64,000 nucleotides of DNA, from NCBI GenBank assembly GCA_019279435.1, contig JAAALK010000288.1:53929624-53993623 (forward strand), in the 5' to 3' direction. The position numbers and the translations under genes were made by a program. The DNA comes from Zizania palustris. Taxonomy: Eukaryota; Streptophyta; Magnoliopsida; Poales; Poaceae. The number at the start of each line of letters is the position of its first letter. Position 1 is the first letter of the stretch. Below are positions 9,301 through 18,787 of this stretch, piece after piece. The notes under the pieces are model-generated. The model was given only the letters and a program-made list of their open reading frames with translations, had not been told where the DNA came from and ran no database searches.

Positions 9301-10400
9301 TATACAAGGCCGGAGTATGTTCCCCTCTACTCCGATGTATATCTCAAGCCGAAGGCCAAGAAATTCTTCGAGAAATTCATGAAGGCCTTTGTGGTAGCCA
9401 TCTAGCCCCGAGAGCTTTGGCAGGAAAAACACTTCGCCAGGGGCTTTATTGGCCTACAATAACAGCTGATGCGGAGAGCTTAATCCGCACTTGTCAAGGA
9501 TGCCAGTGGATGGGTCGACGGAGTCATCGCCCACCAACAGCAATTCAAGTCATTGCTCCGATATGGCCTATGGCCAGATGGGGTATGGATTTAATTGGTC
9601 CCTTTCTAGTAGCCAAGGGAAATCTGAAGTTCGCAGTGGTAGCTATTGAATATTTTTCTAAGTGGGTGGAAGCAGAACCCTTAACAGCTATCACTTCGAA
9701 CAATGTACAAAAATTCTTCTGGAAGAACATCATTTGCCGGTTCGGAGTGCCTAGATACCTCACAATTGATAATGGAACACAGTTCGACGCAGAACCCTTC
9801 AGGAAGTTTTGCGAAGATCTAGGCATTCAGTTATGTTTTGCTGCAGTGAGGCATCCTCAGTCTAATGGAGCCGTAGAGCGAGCCAATGGAAATATTTTAT
9901 CAGGGCTAAATCGAAGAATAGTAGGATTAGCAAAGGGACTGTGGACCGAAGAGCTTCCGAAGATTTTGTGGTACATTCGGACTACGCAAACAAGGTCCAC
10001 AGGTTTTACTCCGTTCAGACTACTATTCGGAGATGAAGCAATGACTCCAACGGAGCTCAAAGGAGGATCATTTCGTAGCACCGAACCGGACATTGAAGAA
10101 GAACGACAAGCTTCGCTAGATTTATCAGAAGAAACAAGACTTCGAGTTGTAGCAAATTTATCAAAGTATCATCAGCAAACGAAGGCTTGGTTTGACCCGA
10201 AGGTTAAGCTCAATGAACTAAGACCGGGTCATCTTGTTCTACGAAGCATTGTAGCACCAGGGAAGTTAGGGAATAAATGGGAAGGTCCATACCTAATTGT
10301 CCGTTCAGGACGCCCTGGTTCTTTTAAGTTAGCTAATTTAGAAGGTGAAGAGTTAGCACATACTTGGCATGCGGAGCACCTAAAGCGATACTTCGCATAA
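6351..10400 (+). CDS. pol: Element A pol: protease, RT, RNase H, archaeal-type RNase H, integrase
   Basis: Open from after the gag TGA to TAA at 10398; first ATG-type start at 6387 (1,337 codons; numbering from there). Protease: LIDGGSSAD with D114. RT: about 330-560 with YMDD at 493-496. First RNase H: about 640-750; the usual first Asp is missing (YLAAT). Second, archaeal-type RNase H: about 775-905, with Asp in YSDGA (781), NNIAEYEG, KTDSQIV and QADILAKAA. Integrase: HHCC finger (HEGLCGSH ... CQGC), then D1068, D1128, E1164 (D-x35-E). The protein replicates RNA into DNA and integrates it. All catalytic residues except those of the first RNase H are present. It shares the gag frame, so a fused gag-pol was the natural product. 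Confidence 0.93.
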   Translation: MPTATRPEPVQAVTRIENFDAARHPPVANVMPPPKQEDGQDRGKRVVLPISGGGTLGSMSKRQRRDYVREVGHIGTSSSTAAMPEWSHVPISFSTEDAAGIKFPHADPLVITADIAGTEVRRVLIDGGSSADIIFVQAFDQLCISRKHLLPAARPLQGFAGPPLDALGQIGLEVTFGEGLLARTEEVIFDVVDAPYAYNVIFGRGMLNQFGAVAHHNYLCMKMPTQAGVLTVFGDQAIARRAEYGHGPPLDPRQVNNVQDNEEIFSASSEASKKSFPRPSPEGEIATKVIVKDGKEYTFQFGKDLPPEVATSLEKVVEENLDVFAWSDEDITGVDRDIIEHSLLVNPKARPIRQGLRKMNAKRAALAKDEVEKLLKAGIIREVAHTEWLANPVFVRKKSSGKWRMCIDFTSLNKACPRDPYPMPRIDQLVDSTAGSELLSFLDAYSGYHQIWLKREDEIKTSFVTPSGVFCYVRMPFGLRNAGATFSRLVAKALGHQLGRNVEAYMDDIVIKSALKHQHSLDLPKTFNSLRACGIRLNPEKCIFGAKAGKLLGYLVSSRGIEASPTQITALQKMVPPENLKQVQKLAGRLVALSRFLSRSAERSLPIFKALKGSEDFAWTPECQKSFEGIKEYLSNLATLTVPTADETLLLYLAATGFVVSVVLVREVDFNGKLVQNPVYFVSEALSGAKTRYSELEKFVYALIMALRKLRHYFLAHNVIVPTSYPLGDMLRSKDSTGRIGKWAVELAPFGISFLARTTIKSQVLADFVAEWTPPANLVPEKSSDEVWIVYSDGAFQASGAGIGAVLILPSGQRAMYSARLNFKSTNNIAEYEGILLGLRKARALGATRIIIKTDSQIVAGHVDKSFQVRHPQLAKYLEEIRKIEAHFKGISIRSIPRAENVQADILAKAAVGAVDVPEEAFYEELNIPSVPQIASAEILCIPSADWKNSIMELLQGGTNLPEEPQLSRLKLRARNYQIINGILYKAGVCSPLLRCISQAEGQEILREIHEGLCGSHLAPRALAGKTLRQGLYWPTITADAESLIRTCQGCQWMGRRSHRPPTAIQVIAPIWPMARWGMDLIGPFLVAKGNLKFAVVAIEYFSKWVEAEPLTAITSNNVQKFFWKNIICRFGVPRYLTIDNGTQFDAEPFRKFCEDLGIQLCFAAVRHPQSNGAVERANGNILSGLNRRIVGLAKGLWTEELPKILWYIRTTQTRSTGFTPFRLLFGDEAMTPTELKGGSFRSTEPDIEEERQASLDLSEETRLRVVANLSKYHQQTKAWFDPKVKLNELRPGHLVLRSIVAPGKLGNKWEGPYLIVRSGRPGSFKLANLEGEELAHTWHAEHLKRYFA

Positions 10401-10608
10401 GGGCTCCTCGTAATTCGCTTGTAATCATCTTCTAAATTAATAAAGCATATGATCCTGATAGTGCCTTCCCCTCATAGACTTCCAGCTTCCGAGTGGACGC
10501 ACTGGAACCGTGGGGTCGACCGAGAGGGAAGTGTCATGAAGCTGGGTTGTATTTTCGGACTTCGAACCTGCAAGTTCAAAGCTTCCGACGTGGGGGCTGA
10601 CATAATCC
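10401..10608. other. Spacer after pol of element A
   Basis: About 200 bp of non-coding sequence between the pol stop and the tandem repeats. The equivalent spacer in element C (41946-42133, reversed) is clearly similar. Short open frames here overlap the repeats on both strands and are not believable genes. Confidence 0.6.
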
Positions 10609-10960
10609 GGAGTCCAAGCCACCGGCTTGTAGGCATTGGCTGGTAGACTTCCGTAAAAAGAGCCGAAGGTGGCCAAAACCTGCGGAGTCCAAGCCATTGG
10701 CTGGTAGACTTCCGTAAAAAGAGCCGAAGGTGGCCAAAACCTGCGAAGTCCAAGCCATTGGCTGGTAGACTTCCGCAAAAAGAGCCGAAGGTGGCCAAAA
10801 TATACGGAGTCCAAGCCACTGGCTGGTAGACATTCGTAAAAAGAGTCCAAAGAGACCATTGCAAACTCCGAACCATTGGTTCGACAGAGATCGCAAAAAT
10901 AAGCCGAAGGTGGCTAAAGCAAAACAGAATTTGAGCCATGAGCTTCGAATGTCTGTTAAC
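10609..10960. repeat. 61 bp tandem repeats, element A
   Basis: Five to six head-to-tail units, most clearly at 10684, 10745 and 10806, 61 bp apart. A unit reads GGAGTCCAAGCCATTGGCTG, then GTAGACTTCCGTAAAAAGAG, then CCGAAGGTGGCCAAAACCTGC. The outer units are more diverged. They lie between the convergent 3' ends of pol and the antisense gene. Confidence 0.9.
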
Positions 10961-11279
10961 ATAGTCCAAAGTGACAAATTATCTAAGATACTAAAGTATC
11001 TTGAAAGTTATCTCAAGTGATTTCTTTCATAAAACAAAGGTACTAAATTGCCATTCTTCCGACTACAAATAGTCGAAGATATTTTATAAGATTTTAAAAA
11101 GATCTTTAAATTGCAGAGGGGCTCCGAACCCCCAAAAAATTGTACTCCGAAGTTTTTCTTTGCGCATAACCATCTTTGAATACATTTCGATGTTGCTTAT
11201 ACCCAAAGAGCGGCTAGTAAATATGGAGACAATTTTAAATCGGTATTCATTATTCAAACGAATGTGTTTACAGATTACA
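10961..11279. other. Non-coding stretch between repeats and antisense gene end, element A
   Basis: About 320 bp without a credible gene. It is AT-rich and similar to 41212-41520 of element C, so it is an original part of the element. It probably holds the 3' ends of both the antisense transcript and the pol transcript body; no poly(A) site can be assigned. Confidence 0.5.
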
Positions 11280-14200
11280 TTATGAAAAATTGGTATCTAT
11301 ACCAAGAAGGAATCGAAGACCTCTTCGGTCCCTAGAGCTAGGGGTGGAACGACTAGTTCCAGCACCGGGAGTTCTAACAACTTTGCGTTTAACTCTCTTG
11401 CCCCCCTTCGAAGCTCTAAAATCTTTTTGTTCTTGTTGAAGCTCGACCCAAGTTCGAAGCCGTTCGGGGCTTCTTTCCCAGCTTCTAAGATCTTCAGATC
11501 TTTTATTTTGAACTTCATCTTCGTCTTCAGACCAATTAGTGTCTTCAGAAGACGAAGTGTTTACGTTAACCTCTTTTTCTTCCTCTTTAATATAAGACAA
11601 TACATCTTTGATTACTTCGGGTGCAATTACGCCGGAGTCATCTCGAGGAATTAGAAATCGAGGACGCTTGTAAGTCTTTAGAAGTTCGAAGGTGTTCCAT
11701 AATGAGCGAAGTTCGTCGTTAATTTCTAACACTTCGATATCTTCCGTATGAGACAAAGCCTAAAAATATGATAAACAAATTTTCATTGATAAAGGTTCAT
11801 AAACACGAAACTTTACATAGTCAAAAATCATAAATTATTCCTAAACCTGCGGGTTCGGAGGGGGCTGACTGCTTGAAGCCTGGTTCCGAACTTGCTTCTG
11901 GTGTTGGCCTTCGTCGATCCAAGCCTTGATCATGGAACGACCTTCGGCTCTCCATGAGGTTTGAAAGGCTCGCCAGGCAGCAGTCACGCCTTCGGAAGGA
12001 GTTAGAAGCCGCTCGTCGTCGAAGGTAATAGAGCCCTCTGTGCTCAGAGTGTTTGCTCGGCCCAAGTCCTCGTAGTAACGAAGTAGTCCGATGGCAGACA
12101 CTTGTCCGGAGAGTTCTCCGTAACGAATACCCACCGTCTTCATTTGCTTCACTGCTCCTTGGATCCTTTTTAACCGGCGCAGGAGAGTGACGTTGTCATC
12201 TGAAGGAAGTGATCCAGTAGTACCGAAGTACTCCAGAACACCTAGCATCTGTTCTATGACCTCTGTAGGTACCTTCTCGGACTTAAGCTTTTCTTCAATT
12301 AATGCATCCTTGCTCGAAGTCGTTTCTTCTAGAACTCCGGAAAGCCTAGCATTCTCCGTAGTTAAAGTATTCTTTTGATTTAGGAGTTGGCTAGCTTCCT
12401 CTTGGAGCCTAACAAGCTCGGACCCCGCATTAGCATGCTCCAACCGCACCTTTTCGATTTCCGCTCGAAGCACGATCCTTTCTGCTTCGAGCTCCTTATT
12501 TGCAGCCTCCATGCCCTGTCTGGCCCTGCATTCTGTTGAAATCATATTATCCATTTGAGCTACTCTAGCTTCGGAGAATGATAAGTTGCGCTGAAGAGCT
12601 TCGTTTTCTTCCCGAAGCTGAGCAATTTCACGCTCGCCCGATAAAGTTGCAGCATGGGCCAAGACCGCTTGCTAAGAAAAGAAAAAATCGAAGTAAGAAA
12701 TTATCCATGTATAATTCGCTATTGTTTCGAAGGTGTTCCGTACCTGGTAGGCTGCTCGTTCCATGGCAACGTTTAGCTCCGAACTCTTCGCCTCACTTAA
12801 AATAGCTACCAGCTCTGTCTCCCCGACTTCACGACTGGCTCGACCCAAAGGTTTGAGCAGATTCCGAAGCCAGTTCTTTGCTCCAAAAAAGGAGTTAAAA
12901 GAGGGAGCATTGCCGAAGCTTCCTGGTCATTCCTGCTCGGCGAAGCTCCGGAGGGTTCTCCTGAGGTCCTCGGAGCTTCAGTAGATGGCCCCCCCTCAGT
13001 AGATCGACTTTCATCTGTTGATTCAGACGAAGTTGATCCTTGAGCAGGGAGAGGTTCTATATGTCTTTTACCCCTTCCAGGCCCCTGTTGAGCGACTTCC
13101 GGGTGCGGCTCCGAAGTTGTCGAAGGCCCTTGAATTGGATCTTCGCGATGTACTTCTACAGAAGAGGGCTCTGCAAAAGCAAAGGTATTATACATTGTAT
13201 AATTTTGCAGAAAAGAATAAGAGAATTATGCGAAGTTTACCTTCGACATTTTGGGGGCGATCGAGCATCGGACTGCTCGGAGGATCAAAGGTGAGGTCTT
13301 CGTCTGAATCCAAAGTTAAAACTTCAACTGCCGGAGTATCTCCTTGAGCAGTCCTCCCTTCATCCAAAACTGAAGTTGTAGCAACTTCAACTTCACCTTC
13401 ACCCACAGGGGCTTCGATTTGCTCTTCCTCTTGAGCATCCGGAGTTCTCACTTCTTCAATATTAGCCTGAGACTCCGTCATACCTGCAGTATCTTCAATG
13501 TGAATATCTGTTTGAGCTGCATCTTCATCAATCAACCTCACTAATAGTTTACCTTCATCCTCCTTAGAACCGGAGGTTGAGGATCTTGGGCTTGGAGGTG
13601 CAGGCTTTCTAGGTTTTTTAGCCACCTTCTTCACCGGAGTCTTTGCGGAACTCGAAGCTCCAGCTTCGGCTTTTCTCTTTTTGGGTCCTTTCTCCGAAGG
13701 CACCCAATCCATCAGAGGGGGCGGAGTGATTCCCAGCATCCCCCACACTCTGTTAAACCTTTCCCAACTTCCGACTAACTTGACTCTCCATTCTTTTTCG
13801 GTCGGAGTTGGAGCGCCCAAAATCTTCTCTGAAGCCCTTATGATTTGTTCCGAAGTAACAGGGGCTGAAGAAGCTAAAAAAGAAAAATAAATCAAGTTAA
13901 TTTTTCTTCGAATGAATATGCATAATACATATTGTCTTCGAAGTTACCTGCAGGGCTCGAAGTTGAAGCAATTTTTCGAAGACCGCCTTCTGAATCCTCT
14001 TCGAAGATGATAGGCCAGCTGGCCATCAGCGGAGAAATTTGCAGACCGAGGAATTCTTCGGCTAAGTCTCGCATGCTTAACCTTCGGCTAATCTTCTGAA
14101 GCAGGTTGACGCGGGCTTCGAGCTGACCTTCGTTGGGCTGCACTAAGGCTTCCTTCCGGAATTGGATTTCTTTAAGGGGTCCGGCCAGAGGACTGCTTGC

Positions 14201-14891
14201 CCCAACTTCGGCATAAAACCATCTCAGAACCCAATTAGTATACCATCTGGCATTAATGGCCTTGGCAGGAAACTGAAGGGCATACTCATCTCGAAGCCTA
14301 AAGTTGATACTACCGAAGGCTACTACTACTTTTTCACCTCCGGAGCCTACGAAGGTCTTTGGTTGGCATGTTGCTCTATGAAGTGCAGCGAAGATCTCTG
14401 CCCTCCCCTCACAACCTTCGGCTCTCAGCGCCCATTCAAAGATAGCCAAACGAGCTACTGCATTTGGAGAAAGCTGAGGAAGGGTAACGCGAAATAGCTC
14501 AAGTACCTCCGCCAGGAAGTCTACTGCTGGAAGGCCCAAGCCGGCTTCGAAGAAAGCTTCGAAAACAACTACTTCTCCGGGTTTTGGCGACGGAATCATT
14601 TCTTTGCCTGGCTTCCGAATCATGACTCCGGTACTAATTTTTCCCTTCCACTGCGATTGCCAATGACTCTCTCTTGCAGGTAGAAGGCCCCAATTGGAAA
14701 GATTGATCCAAGTATTTTGTTGATGGCGGGCAGAGACCTTGATCATCGACATTTTGGGGATTTCTCCCTCCTGCCGCCACGGATGTCGCTGCAGATGCCG
14801 GAGGTGCCGTCGCCATTGCTGCCGCCGCTGCTGCAGCTGCGGCCTGCTGCCTAGCCAAAGCTGAAGGCCCCGCACCTTTGGTCTTTGCCAT
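11280..14891 (-). pseudogene. Element A antisense gene: five exons, Transposase_28-like plus coiled coil
   Basis: Minus-strand gene: exons 14891-13948, 13873-13241, 13170-12744, 12671-11847 and 11759-11280, joined by GT-AG introns of 74, 70, 72 and 87 bp in phases 1,1,0,0. ATG (MAKTKG) at 14891 lies 120 bp after a TATA box. Product about 1,100 residues: Ala-rich start; a domain resembling Pfam Transposase_28 (GEVVVFEAFFEAGLGLP ... FLAEVLELFRVTLPQL); acidic and Lys/Pro-rich middle (AKTPVKKVAKKPRKP); a coiled coil filling the first half of exon 4 (LREENEALQRNLSFSEARV onward); and a basic tail. A one-base insertion near 14641 and a one-base deletion near 12865 break this copy. Function unknown; a regulatory or structural helper role is inference. 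Elements C, E and F carry the same unit. Confidence 0.8.
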
Positions 14892-15010
14892 TGCAGTCAC
14901 TGGGTTGCTTTGGAGAAACTGGAGGCTAGGGCTCAAGAACTCAAAGGGCTCAAAAGGTTTTTTATTGCGAGAAAGCGGTGAAAAGGTAACCGGGTAAGTT
15001 CTAGGCCTTC

Positions 15011-15018
15011 TATTTATA
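15011..15018 (-). promoter_or_regulatory. TATA box of the antisense gene, element A
   Basis: On the minus strand GGC-TATAAATA-GAAGGCC lies 120 bp before the ATG at 14891. The same box, in the same context and distance, precedes the ATG of the antisense gene in element C (37467-37474), which supports an independent internal promoter. Confidence 0.65.
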
Positions 15019-15345
15019 GCCTAGATTTTACTTTTTTACCGTTAGTCCATGCCGTTTTGCATTCCTGCCGTTACTTTTCTCTGAAATTAACGCATTCTAC
15101 AGTTTCCGTTAGAAACAGAAAGCTAACGGCTATTTTCTCTAAGTCTAAAAGACTTTCGAACTTCTTGAGTCGGTTCTAAGATAGTTCGAAAAGCAATTAT
15201 CCTAAGACTGATTCGGAGTTTATATCTTCATGCATTTCGGAGATGAACTAAAATCCAATAACCCCTATGTTTGATTATCTTTTCCTTCCGTATACTGCTT
15301 TCCTAACATTACAGGTTAAATGGAGAAGCGTATTCGAGGGGCTAC
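15019..15345. other. Antisense gene upstream region and 3' LTR-adjacent segment, element A
   Basis: About 330 bp with no open reading frame. It must hold the upstream control sequence of the antisense gene and, at its right end, the polypurine primer for plus-strand DNA synthesis (GAGGGGCTAC directly before the 3' LTR). The same sequence is present in element C at 37144-37466. Confidence 0.55.
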
Positions 15346-15840
15346 TGTTGGGGGAAAATATCTCATCTTCGGGATTATTGCTGAAACAGCATAAAGGCAG
15401 ATAGCGGATTCGAAGGTTCCCAGACTTTCATCTTCGAAGATACCCAGAGTCAAGCTCGAAGTACGAAAATAGGCATTGGTTCGGAGTACATCTTCGAACC
15501 AAGGCTTTTCAAGATCTTTTCTGCCAGCTAAGATGGAAGACTTATCTTTTTTCTCATTAGATTAGTCTTTTACCATTTTAGCCCTATTAAGGGAGCCGAA
15601 TAGTTTCCACTATGTCGGTTGTAATAAAGGGGTAAATAGGTCTTTTCCTTAATATTTGAGCCTATAAATACCCCCCATTTCACCCTGTAATAGGGACCGA
15701 ATACAAGTTATTCAATACACACATTCGAACTATTCTAAGTTATTATCCTTTCGGAGGCTTAGAACAGTTCTCTTCGCAAACACTTCGTTTGTTAGTTTCT
15801 ATTCTACAGAAACCTGTTAGCGTAATCTTTTACGCCAACA
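15346..15840 (+). repeat. Element A 3' LTR
   Basis: 495 bp, same ends as the 5' LTR. The differences I found by eye are C to T in ATTGC(C/T)GAAAC, C to G in CCCA(C/G)ACTTTC, and G to A in ATTTG(G/A)GCC. Confidence 0.97.
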
Positions 15841-15845
15841 CATAC
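15841..15845. repeat. Target site duplication of element A, right copy (CATAC)
   Basis: Matches CATAC at 4448-4452. Confidence 0.95.
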
Positions 15846-16800
15846 AAAAACATATTAGGTCAACAAGATTACACAGAAAGAACTGATGGAAAGACTCACC
15901 AATTCATGCGCTGAAAACATTTCCTGTCGCTTGATGATAAACAGTTGTCCCGATAAGCTTGTAGCAGATCTGACAAAAACGCTAGGTGTTGTTCACAGGA
16001 ATGTGTTCTTCCGAGAGAAAAATTTTTGGTTTCAAGCTATGAATCGCTGAGAGAAAGATGTATTGCGTTTCATCTCAATGCGGCTAGAAAGTTCTGGTAC
16101 CTGAGTTCGGCCAGGGAGGAGATATTTATCTCCACCTGCCCCAAGAATTCTAAAAGGCCTATTTTGCACTAAGCCCCCTAGAAAAGACACTATTTACAAA
16201 ACTGAAAACAAAAACTGAAAATACCTTTTTACAAAAGACCTGTCTTTAGAATATTTTCATAATATATATATATATTCCAAAAATACTCTAACAAGTACAC
16301 GCTAAGACACTAAAATTTTTAAACTAATACATGACTCAAATTTATTGAATTAGTAAAAACATTAAATGTTTCGACGGTTTTTAGCAAAAACCGACAAAGC
16401 CTCACCCAATCGTCGATGCCCATCGTTAGTCCGCGCTCTCGACCACCAGCAAGTCTCTCTCGCTCTCGATCCCTCGAGCCGCCTTGTCACTTGCATTGGC
16501 TTCCCTTTTGCTGACTCGAACGACACTTCGTCTCGATCAATCTCCAACTCGATGTCCGTCTGACCTCCATGCGTACATCTGAGTCCACTCTCGACTTCGA
16601 CTGACACCCTCAACCATCTGGCATTAGACTCCCCATCTAACCCCGATCCCATGCCATCGACAGTTGATAAGTAACTCCAGCCTACTCACACGAGACAACA
16701 CACAGACACACACACCAACTTCAGTATACCCAGACTCAACTCATGAATCCAACCAGTCAATCACTCATCATACCTTTGAACAATAGTGACACACCTCACT
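15846..16800. other. Unidentified insert in copia I, right part
   Basis: Continuation of the block interrupted by element A. Read on the minus strand from 16293 it begins TGTTAGAGTATTTTTGG, passes a short AT repeat and a GATAAATATC box, and resembles the start of a copia-type LTR; this is a suggestion only. From 16294 to 16800 the sequence is of different composition (CT-rich, many TCGA) and unidentified. No credible gene is seen. Confidence 0.4.
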
Positions 16801-18028
16801 ATGTTCCTCATTTTTGCTATCGATGCTTTATCCTAAAACGTGGAAATTTGGAAACTAACACTGTCATCGAGTCATGTGATGTGACTTTTGATGAATGAAC
16901 CCTCTCTGTTAGTTCTACTTTTGAATAGGCAAATGAACAAGACATGGAGCATACCATCTTTGAAGATGAAGATCCCGAAGATTTCGAGTATGAACCTCTA
17001 CTACCCTCGACATCGACCCCCGAAGTCGACCCCACTTCGACCACTTCGGCACAAGGTCTTGAAGCAACTATCTCGACATCGGTCATCTCGGACCACTCCA
17101 ACGCACAAGTTGAGGGGGAGACTGCATCCCGCCGTGAGGCTCCACACCATATTCAAAGGATGCATCCTCCCAAGTAGATCATTGGTGAGCTTGATCAAAG
17201 GGTAACATGTTCTCATGCTCATTTCATTGATTCTGCTTTTGTTGCTTCTTTCGAGCCTTTAGATGTTAGTCATGCACTTTCTAATTCGAGTTGCATCAAT
17301 GCCATGCATGAAGAACTTGAAAATTTTTAGAGAAACCAAGTCTGGACTTTAGTTGATCCTCCACCAAATGTTCATTTCATTGGAACAAAATGGATTTTCA
17401 AAAACAAACAAGGGGAGGATGGGACTGTAGTTAGAAACAAGGCTAGACTTGTAGCTCAGAGTTATTCTCAATTAGAAGGGATTGATTTTACTGAAACTTT
17501 TGCACCTGTTGCGCGTCTAGAGGCCATTAGGATTTTGCTTGCCTTTGCGACATCCCGGGGATTCAAACTCTATCAAATGGATGTCAAAAGTGCATTTCTT
17601 AATGGTTTCATAGGCGAAGATTTTTATGTAAAACAACCCCCTAGATTTGAAAACCCCAAATACCCACATAAAGTCCTTAAACTTCATAAGGCTCTTTATG
17701 GACTCAAGCAGGCCCCTCGAGCATGGTATGATAGACTTAATTCCTTTCTACTTGAGCGAGGGTATTTGATGGGATCTGTTGATAAAACCCTGTTCACTCT
17801 CAAGCATGGCAAAGATTTTCTACTTGTTCAAATTTATGTGGATGATATCATCTTTGGTGGCTCTTCTCATGCTTTGGTTGCCGAGTTTGCAGATGCCATG
17901 AGCAGGGAGTTCGAGATGTCCATGATGGGCGAACTTACTTTTTTCCTTGGTTTGCAAATCAAGCAAAGCAAACAAGGTACCTTCGTTCATCAAATGAAGT
18001 ACACAAGGAACTGCTCAAGAAGTTCGAC
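16801..18028 (+). pseudogene. Copia I integrase C-terminus and reverse transcriptase
   Basis: Homology to copia II pol resumes around 16801-16815 and covers the acidic integrase-RT linker and the RVT_2-type reverse transcriptase (QMDVKSAFLNG; KALYGLKQAPRAWYDRL; YVDDIIFGG near 17836). Several stops interrupt the early part (for example in 16890-17340), and a one-base deletion near 18005 shifts the frame before RNase H. Confidence 0.85.
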
Positions 18029-18787
18029 ATGGCTGATGCGAAGCCCCTCGCTACTCTGATGGATACTTCGATTGCATTGGATCCTGACGAGGTTGGAGAA
18101 GTCGAGGATCAGAAGGAGTTTCGGAGCATCATCGGCTCACTCCTCTACTTGATGGCTACAAGGCCAGACATACACTTTGATGTGTGTCTGTGCGCTCATT
18201 TTCAGGCTTCGCCACGTGCTTCGCACCATCAAGCGGTAAAGCGCATTCTCAGGTATCTCAAGCATACCCTTGAATTTGGCATTTGGTATTCTACGTCTTC
18301 CTCTTTTTGTCTTCGAGGTTATTCTGATGCGGATTTTGCTGGGTGTAGGATCGATAGGAAGAGTACCTCTGGTACTTGTCATTTTTTGGGTACTTCGCTA
18401 GTTTGTTGGTTTTCCCGCAAACAGTATAGTGTTGCACAATCAACAGCTGAGGCCGAACATGTTGCTGCAGCTAGCTGTTGCTCTCAGATTTTATGGATGG
18501 TTTCCACTCTACGGGATTTTGGGTTGGATTATAAGAGTGTTCCACTTTTCTGTGACAACACTAGTGCTATTTGTATTGCAAACAACCCGGTTCAGCATTC
18601 CAGAACCAAACACATTGATGTACGGTATCATTTTCTCAGAGATCACAATGAGAAGGATGATATTGAACTTCAATATGTTGATACCCAACACCAGCTAGCT
18701 GATATTTTTACAAAACCCCTCGATGCTTCGCGTTTCGCCTACTTACGTGGGGAACTTGCTATTTGTCATGCTTACGGCATTATGTGA
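18029..18787 (+). pseudogene. Copia I RNase H domain
   Basis: 252 open codons ending in TGA. Contains the copia RNase H motifs GYSDADFAG, STAEAEHVA, CDNTSAI and HIDVRYHFLRD, so its catalytic residues look intact. It is separated from the RT by a frameshift near 18005. It would degrade the RNA of the RNA/DNA hybrid in the replication particle. Confidence 0.85.

Larger units (their letters stand above)
4453..15840 (+). mobile_element. Element A: complete Tat-type Ty3/gypsy retrotransposon with antisense gene
   Basis: An 11,388 bp element bounded by two 495 bp LTRs (TGTTGG...CCAACA) and a perfect CATAC duplication. Order: 5' LTR, primer site, gag, pol (protease, RT, RNase H, archaeal-type RNase H, integrase), 61 bp tandem repeats, an antisense intron-containing gene, 3' LTR. 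By eye the LTRs differ at only about three positions, so insertion was recent. Gag and pol are each intact but separated by one in-frame TGA; the antisense gene has two one-base frameshifts. It sits inside the unidentified block in copia I. Confidence 0.95.

Noticed and set aside
10609..10960. CRISPR-like array
   Set aside because: Units are contiguous, without unique spacers, and the context is a plant retrotransposon.
10437..10977. Open frames of 133-165 codons over the 61 bp repeats (also 41514-42201)
   Set aside because: 61 is not a multiple of 3, yet all frames stay open because the unit lacks stops. The repeated peptides are a by-product.
11280..14891. Captured single host gene that happens to lie in element A
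   Set aside because: The same unit is at the same place in C, E and F, so it belongs to the element family. An ancient capture from a host gene remains possible.
16258..16276. AT microsatellite
   Set aside because: Only about seven repeats inside an AT-rich region; no meaning can be given.
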